DNA of 64,000 nt, taken from assembly GCF_025698545.1 (NCBI RefSeq), contig NC_068577.1, positions 41,929,250 through 41,993,249 of the forward strand, given 5' to 3'. Made by a program: the position numbers and the translations under genes. Positions within the stretch are counted from its first letter, which is position 1. Each line of letters begins with the position of its first letter. The DNA comes from Gossypium raimondii (Eukaryota > Streptophyta > Magnoliopsida > Malvales > Malvaceae). Under the pieces are notes generated by a model that saw nothing but the letters and a program-made list of their open reading frames with translations, had not been told where the DNA came from and searched no databases. Positions 58,268 through 64,000 of this stretch are shown piece after piece.

Positions 58268-60571
58268 ATGGGGAAATCAGGAGGTAGAAAAAAGAAGGGT
58301 GGTTTAAATGCAAACCAGGTTTCAGTTGATAATAATTCTAGTAATAAAAATTCACATGTTAATGGCGGTGTTGACTTAGACTCTTCTGTGTTTTTGAAAA
58401 GAGCCAATGAGCTCAAAGAAGAAGGCAATGTCAAGTATCAAAACAAGGACTATATGGCTGCTCTTCAACTCTATGATAATGCTCTTAGGCTTATCCCCAA
58501 AACCCACCCTGACCGAGCTGTCTTTCACAGCAATAGAGCTGCTTGTTTGATGCAAATGAAACCCATTGATTATGATGCTGTTATTGCTGAGTGTAATATG
58601 GCAATCCAGGCTCAGCCTCTCTATGTTCGAGCCCTTCTTCGAAGGGCTCGAGCCTTTGAGGCTGTTGGAAAGTATGAAATGGCTATGCAGGACGTGCAAC
58701 TTCTTTTGGGGGCTGAACCCAATAACAAGGATGCTTTGGAGATTGACCGGAGATTAAGGACTGCATTGGGTCCTCGTCTGGAGGCTCAGCAAGACCTCCA
58801 GAGCCGGCCCTCTCCTGCTGCACTTGGGGCTTCTGCTGTTCGTGGTGCACCAATTGCTGGCCTTGGGCCTTGCTTACCTGCTCGTCCAGTGCCTAAGAAG
58901 ACATCGACATCACCTCCTCGAGGATCAGCTGTATCACCAAATAATAAGCTGGATAAGCACCAAATGAATGTAGCACATGAAACTGGTTCCAAAAACAAGA
59001 ACCAGTTGCCAAAACTCGTGCTGAAGCCTTCGAGTGGTTCTTCAAAAGCAACTGATAATCCAAATAAGGATGGCCTGAGAGAAAAGTCTTTTTCCACTTC
59101 TATGCGTGGGCAGGTTCCTGAGGTTGCAATTCAATGGAGGCCATTGAAACTTGTTTACGATCATGACATTAGGCTTTCTCAAATGCCGGTTAATTGCAGC
59201 TTCAAAGTGTTAAGAGAGATTGTGAGCAAACGTTTTCCTTCATCCAAGTCAGTTTTGATCAAATATAAGGATAATGATGGAGATTTGGTGACTATTACTT
59301 GCACAACAGAACTCAGATTGGCCGAGTCTTCTGTAGATGCTCTTGTTCCAATAGAGCCTGAAGCCGATAAAACTAGTGGATTCAGAACGTTGAGATTGCA
59401 CATTGTTGAGGTGAGTCCAGAGCAAGAGCCTCCACTACCGGAAGAAGAGGAGGAGAAGCCTTTGGAGAGCCAGGGAGCTAAGTCAGATGAAAGTGTGTCG
59501 CACTCGTCTCTTGGTGATTCTGTTTCAGAAGGTGTTGATGTGGAGATTGAAAAGACAGAGAAAGAAGCTTCAAAGAGGAAAATTGGGGCTACCGAAGATC
59601 CAGAGTGCAAGGAAGTGGAGATGGATGATTGGCTTTTTGAGTTTGCTCAGCTTTTCCGCACCCATGTTGGTATTGACCCGGATGCTCATATTGATTTGCA
59701 TGAGCTTGGAATGGAGCACTGTTCAGAGGCTCTTGAGGAGACGGTTACAAGTGAGGACGCTCAAATCCTCTTTGACAAAGCAGCTGCTAAGTTCCAGGAG
59801 GTGGCTGCTTTGGCTTTCTTTAATTGGGGAAATGTTCATATGTGTGCTGCAAGGAAACGGATTCCCTTAGACGAGTCTGCCGGGAAGGAGGTAGTGTCAG
59901 AGAAACTTCAAACAGCGTACGATTGGGTTCGTGAAAAGTATTCTTTGGCAAGAGAGAAGTATACTGAAGCACTCTCGATCAAGCTGGACTTTTATGAAGG
60001 GTTGCTAGCATTGGGACAGCAGCAATTTGAAATGGCTAAACTTAATTGGTCTTTTGCACTTGCAAAGAAAATAGACCTCTCAACATGGGATCCTGCGGAA
60101 ACACTTCAACTTTTCAACAGTGCAGAGGAGAAGATGAAAGACGCAACAGAAATGTGGGAGAAGTTGGAGCAGCAGAGAGTAAATGAGTTGAAGGATCCAA
60201 ATTCAAGCAAGAAGGAAGAGTTGTTGAAGAGAAAGAAGAAACTGGGAAGCGGTGCTGAAAATGAGTTCCCAGGAACAGGTAATCAGTGTGAGCTTTCAGC
60301 CGAAGAAGTAGCAGAACAAGCAGCTGTGATGAGATCACAAATACATCTTTTCTGGGGCAACATGCTCTTCGAACGATCCCAAGTTGAATGCAAATTAGGA
60401 ATGGATGGTTGGAAAAAGAATCTCGATACTGCCGTTGAACGCTTCAAGCTTGCCGGCGCATCTGAAGCTGACATTTCTACAGTTTTGAAGAATCATTGCT
60501 CAAATGGAGATGCAGTTGAAGGTGATGAAAAGAAGGTAGTTGGAGATGTGAATCAAATATCTGACAAGTAA
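58268..60571 (+). CDS. CLMP1: CLMP1/PHOX-type TPR and PB1 domain protein
   Basis: A single coding exon of 767 residues. After a basic, low-complexity start ('MGKSGGRKKKGG'), residues about 43-165 form three TPR motifs ('ANELKEEGNVKYQNKDYMAA', 'AVFHSNRAACLMQMKP', 'RALLRRARAFEAVGKYEMAM'). A Pro/Ser/Lys linker leads to a PB1 domain at about 285-382 with its acidic motif 'YKDNDGDLVTI' (333-343). An acidic linker (390-430) follows. Residues about 500-690 hold further TPR-like helices ('WDPAETLQLF', 'LFWGNMLFERSQVE'). This architecture is the plant PHOX family; the start and the single-exon layout resemble Arabidopsis CLMP1, a cytosolic protein needed for separation of dividing chloroplasts. TPR clamps of this kind can bind Hsp70/Hsp90 tails. 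The choice of CLMP1 over another PHOX paralogue is by recognition only. Converges with the DUF2431 gene. Confidence 0.88.
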   Translation: MGKSGGRKKKGGLNANQVSVDNNSSNKNSHVNGGVDLDSSVFLKRANELKEEGNVKYQNKDYMAALQLYDNALRLIPKTHPDRAVFHSNRAACLMQMKPIDYDAVIAECNMAIQAQPLYVRALLRRARAFEAVGKYEMAMQDVQLLLGAEPNNKDALEIDRRLRTALGPRLEAQQDLQSRPSPAALGASAVRGAPIAGLGPCLPARPVPKKTSTSPPRGSAVSPNNKLDKHQMNVAHETGSKNKNQLPKLVLKPSSGSSKATDNPNKDGLREKSFSTSMRGQVPEVAIQWRPLKLVYDHDIRLSQMPVNCSFKVLREIVSKRFPSSKSVLIKYKDNDGDLVTITCTTELRLAESSVDALVPIEPEADKTSGFRTLRLHIVEVSPEQEPPLPEEEEEKPLESQGAKSDESVSHSSLGDSVSEGVDVEIEKTEKEASKRKIGATEDPECKEVEMDDWLFEFAQLFRTHVGIDPDAHIDLHELGMEHCSEALEETVTSEDAQILFDKAAAKFQEVAALAFFNWGNVHMCAARKRIPLDESAGKEVVSEKLQTAYDWVREKYSLAREKYTEALSIKLDFYEGLLALGQQQFEMAKLNWSFALAKKIDLSTWDPAETLQLFNSAEEKMKDATEMWEKLEQQRVNELKDPNSSKKEELLKRKKKLGSGAENEFPGTGNQCELSAEEVAEQAAVMRSQIHLFWGNMLFERSQVECKLGMDGWKKNLDTAVERFKLAGASEADISTVLKNHCSNGDAVEGDEKKVVGDVNQISDK

Positions 60572-60907
60572 ATACAAAATTGGTATTTACCATAATCCAT
60601 GTGATAGCTTTAGTGAATGAAAAGTGCATTTTTCCTCATCTACTTGCAAATGAACAATTGGGTCCCTATATTGATGAGTGTTGTACTTGAAAGATTTTGG
60701 GTTTCGAGGTTATGTTTACTCTGACCCCTTTTTTTCATTTCCTTGAATATTGTTTGGACACCATTGAGCCTTGCAATAAACTACTTCATTTGATTTCATG
60801 TAATTTGGCATTAACTGAAAGCATTTTCAATTTTTCTTGGTGAATATTACTTTTAAGATTTGAGAAAGTAAGCAGTCAATTCTATTACAGGAACTAGCAA
60901 ATATGAA
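60572..60907. other. Convergent 3' ends of the CLMP1-type and DUF2431 genes
   Basis: 336 bases between facing stop codons. GCAATAAAC (about 60,772-60,780) could serve as a polyadenylation signal for the plus-strand gene. Confidence 0.45.
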
Positions 60908-61890
60908 CTAATTCATTATCTTGAACTTGTATGTACTGGATTTTCCAATAGGAAAGCTTTGATCGCACCGTTGACCTTCTCCTCTTTTGTTTTTATATCC
61001 TGGATAATCCCTGTAAAAAAATGGAACTTCATCAAGCATCCCTAATCCAACTTCATTAGCGAGCTTCTCAATTTCCCACATATTGAACGGATGTGTTGTT
61101 TTATGTGTTATATGAACTTCTCCATTCTCTGTCAGCATCTCAACTGCGTTCCTCAGAAATCCTTCCACCACATTCTTATGGAGACTGAAAAAAAACCATT
61201 TATTACATTTTTCATACCCTTTGAATGTATACGTAAATAGATTTTATTTAAAGCTTACTTAATAACGTAAGGTGTGCTTTCACTCGTGAAGAAGAATCCA
61301 GCATGAGGAAAGTTGAAGACAATACGGTCGAACAAGTTCGACATGAGCTTGGGATGTTGGCTCATAGTGCAGCAATCTACTTCATGGATAACTGTACATC
61401 CAATATCTTCAAGTCGAGACACGTTTGCCATTGCTTCATTGTACTTCCTGTTTAACATCACTATCATTCACAGACTCAATATATACAATCAGTAAACATC
61501 AACATTGAACAACAGTGATAACATTCAGTCAAGCAGAACAGTAAAAAATAGAACCTACACCATTGTAACATATCATCAAAAGTTCCACGACAAACCTTTA
61601 GAGTCAAGTGAAGTGGTGACCATGTTAACACCAGAGCCTAGAGACGTGGCCAAAGAGGCAGCAAAAGAGAAATCACCCTCACCAACCAGCAGTATTTTAT
61701 GACTGCTGCTATAATGTTTTATCCTTTTTTCTGCTTCCATTTCATTCCTTTGACATGCAGTATTCCCAGATCCCATGTATTTACAAGAACTAGAGGCCTG
61801 GCCTTTCCATATCCTCCATTGAATCGTGCCTTCAAACCCAAGATTTTTTAGTTTTTCGAGGTTCATGTTTCCAAAGAATCTTTTCATCAA
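60908..61890 (-). CDS. DUF2431/BMT5-like methyltransferase-family protein
   Basis: Three exons on the minus strand (61890-61596, 61460-61259, 61184-60908) join in frame to 257 residues. The hallmark is 'HKILLVGEGDFSFAASLA' (residues about 65-82), the SAM-binding Rossmann start of the DUF2431 family (rRNA uridine-N3 methyltransferase BMT5-like). Exon 2 adds 'YNEAMANVSRLEDIGCTVIH' and the 'FDRIVFNFPHAGF' strand. Exon 3 adds 'LHKNVVEGFLRNAVEMLTEN' and 'GEVHITHKTTHPFNMWEIEK'. The yeast member methylates U2634 of 25S rRNA; the plant paralogues (At4g26485-like) are uncharacterised, so function is inferred. The start used here gives 50 residues before the conserved core. An in-frame ATG at 61,740 ('MEAEKRIKHYSSS') matches the usual N-terminus and may be the true start. 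Confidence 0.85.
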
Positions 61891-62789
61891 TCAATGCCTT
61901 GGTTTCGTCTAGTTTGTCTTTGGAATGCAGAAGATCAAAGGCCAAAATTAATCTACATTGCAGCATTATGATTCAAGATTAGTAGATTAGTTTGTTTATT
62001 ATCTGTAGTTAATTAATTGGCACATCAGACATGGGATTAAACTTAAAAATCTTCAACTCCTCCGCCATTAGTTGCCTTAAAACTTAGCCATTTTGATCAA
62101 ATTTCAGCTTTCTCTCACACTAGTATTACGAAATCCAGTTTCTTTTCTATACCTTTGCGAGCTCAGTGATATTAGATTTGGGTCACTTGTAATTTTGTTT
62201 TATTCTAAAATGTATAAGTTATTTCATAAATATATGAAAAGTTTTAAGAAAAATAAAAGTAGAGAGTAAAAATAAGTAAGTCATAGGAATTCAAATTTCA
62301 AAGCATGTCCAGCTGGGCTCGCTTTCATACTCACTATCTAAATAAAAATAAAAATAACCTCTATTTTTTATAGGCTAAACGGATTAACTGTTTCATAATA
62401 TAATAAAAAATCGAAACAAACATGACTTCTATGTTTTGAAAACAATTAAAGTGATTTGTGTAATAAACACTAATGCTATGTTTAGTAAAAGTATTATTTT
62501 TACACATTTTTAATATATGGGTTAGTAATAAGTTAATTTAATTGGCAAAATTTAGCCACTCCAATAACTTATTTTTAGCAAAGAGGTCTTAATTATTACT
62601 TATTTTTTAATTTCAAATTTAAAATTGTACTAGTTCTTTTTTATTTTATGTCTAACTATTGTAATATATATGTAATAAATAAAGATTCCTTTCTCGTATT
62701 ATTACACAAGAGACATAAATTGTATAACACCAAGTAAAAAAAATAGATTTATTTTTAAAATTACATTTACTAATTTATTAATACATTAA
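61891..62789. other. Spacer upstream of the DUF2431 gene
   Basis: AT-rich, presumably promoter of the minus-strand gene followed by spacer. I see no gene. Confidence 0.35.
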
Positions 62790-63545
62790 TATCTTAGGTT
62801 AGATTTTAGTCACTTATGTTTGAAATGTTACGTTTTAGTCACTTACGTTATCAAATTGTAACATTTTAGTCCTTGAGCAGTTATTTGTCGTTAACGGTAA
62901 ACTGATGTGGCACGTTAAATCATCATGTTAAACGAAAATTTAGGTTAAATTCTACAACTGATCTCTATATATTTTTTTTCATTTTGAGCAATTTAATTTT
63001 TTTATTTTATGTTTTTTAGAACTTTCTTCTCTTTTTTTTTTTCCATTCTCTTCTGATTCTCTCTTTGTTTTCCTCCCTTCTTCATTTCTTTTAACATAGT
63101 TTTCTTATGTTTTTCATTTGTTAAAACTAGTTCACAAGCTCGTCTCACTCAAAAAATTAAATTTTAAAAAAATAAAAATATAGAGATTAGTTTTAACAAA
63201 TAAAAATATAGAAAAATTACGTTAAAAGAAATATATAAAAGAGGAAAATATAGGTAGAAACAAAAAAAATAGAAAATAAATAAATAAAAGTTAAAAGAAT
63301 ATAAAAGAAAAATTAAATTATTCAAAATGAAAAATTATTGGGACCGATTACATAAATTAATCTAAAATTTAATTTAAAATGATGATTTAATGTTCCACGT
63401 CAACTTATCATTACATCGTTAATGACAATTAACGACTCAATGAATAAAATATTACAATGCAATAACGTAAATAATTAAAACGTAACATTTAAAACTTAAG
63501 TGACTAAAATGTAACTTAAGATAAACAAAAATAAGTATTTTAATA
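62790..63545. mobile_element. Long inverted-repeat DNA element
   Basis: The left arm (about 62,797-63,035: TTAGTCACTTATG, ATGTTACGTTTTAGTCACTT, GTTAACGGTAAACTGATGTGG) is matched by the complement of the right arm (about 63,295-63,540: TTAGTCACTTAAG, ATGTTACGTTTTAATTATTT, CATTAACGATGTAATGATAAG). The arms exceed 200 bases and are clearly diverged. The short body has no transposase. Long TIRs fit a non-autonomous Mutator-like element, but no target duplication could be fixed. Confidence 0.6.
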
Positions 63546-64000
63546 ATTTATCCTTAATCAATTTGTTTTGTTATAAAATAAATAACACAATTACAGATTA
63601 TATTAAGCCTATTATAATTGTCAACAAATGCTGAGTACGTTAATAAGACATATAACATTGCTAAGAAGCGAAGAAGAGAATGTAAGTTTGAACTTTAAAT
63701 ACAATATTGTTGAAAGATGCAACCTATAAACGAACATAAAAGATACAAGTTATCCTAGATGGAATGGATTTTTGATTTACAAATTTTATATTAAAATTAG
63801 GGTAAACAACTATTTACTAAACTTTTATCGTATTTTTGTTTTGGTTATTCCATTATGAAAATTTTCTGCCATTAAAGTCTGAAATCGCCTTTTCATGGCG
63901 ACATAATCGGATATAGACCAAATTTGTAAGTTCTGCTAGGATTACAGTTGAAATTTTTGTCACCACCGAACCCATATTTGGTGCGGTACCCCGGGTAATC
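63546..64000. other. AT-rich tail of the window
   Basis: No gene or complete element seen. The last 200 bases (from about 63,790, 'AGGGTAAACAACTATTTACT') may be the start of another dispersed repeat. Confidence 0.3.

Noticed and set aside
1..64000. tRNA or rRNA genes
   Set aside because: No cloverleaf with intact A and B boxes and no rRNA core sequence was noticed by eye; tRNAscan-SE and Rfam scans would be decisive.

Overview
This window is nuclear DNA of a dicot plant. It is AT-rich, dominated by long terminal repeat (LTR) debris, and its genes have short exons with GT-AG introns and plant-specific families. The terminal signatures of the LTRs (TGTAACA-CCC type ends, large Ogre/Tat-like LTRs) remind me of cotton and other Malvaceae, but that assignment is recognition, not proof.

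Positions 1-50,300 are almost entirely transposable elements. The only gene I am confident of there is a small chloroplast J-domain protein at 11,666-12,079. Many insertions can be delimited to the base by TG...CA ends and matching target site duplications (TSDs): an LTR at 5,081-8,161 (CACCC), a minus-strand LTR at 16,584-26,313 (AGCTT), an LTR at 20,068-22,413 (TCTAT), a hAT-type element at 17,389-18,603 (8-bp CTCTCAAA), and a defective Ogre/Tat-like Ty3 retrotransposon at 28,910-40,795 (ATGTA). The last has two 2.6-kb LTRs, a primer binding site, a polypurine tract, a broken gag, pol scraps and an 87-bp minisatellite. Most of these sit inside one another, so 14.4-42.9 kb reads as one nested block. 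A second nest follows: a copia gag (43.9-49.85 kb) split by an LTR that is itself split by a second Ogre-like LTR plus leader.

Positions 50,300-62,000 form a gene island. It holds a small putative membrane peptide (50,339-50,548, +); a 15-exon DDI1 gene (51,401-55,105, +) encoding a ubiquitin-like/retropepsin/UBA proteasome shuttle; PNO1 (55,651-56,322, -), a KH-domain 40S ribosome assembly factor; a CLMP1/PHOX-type TPR-PB1 protein (58,268-60,571, +); and a three-exon DUF2431/BMT5-like methyltransferase-family gene (60,908-61,890, -). DDI1 and PNO1 converge, PNO1 and CLMP1 diverge across about 1.9 kb, and CLMP1 and the DUF2431 gene converge. Nothing suggests that these genes act in a shared pathway. 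They are ordinary housekeeping neighbours.

The last 2 kb is AT-rich intergenic DNA with a long-terminal-inverted-repeat element at about 62,790-63,545. The most unusual signal is structural. The LTRs carry arrays of short hairpins. In the Ogre-like LTRs these repeatedly frame a conserved core (CCCTAAC-TATTGGG type), and in several other LTR families short stem-loops with compensating stems lie in the LTR interior.
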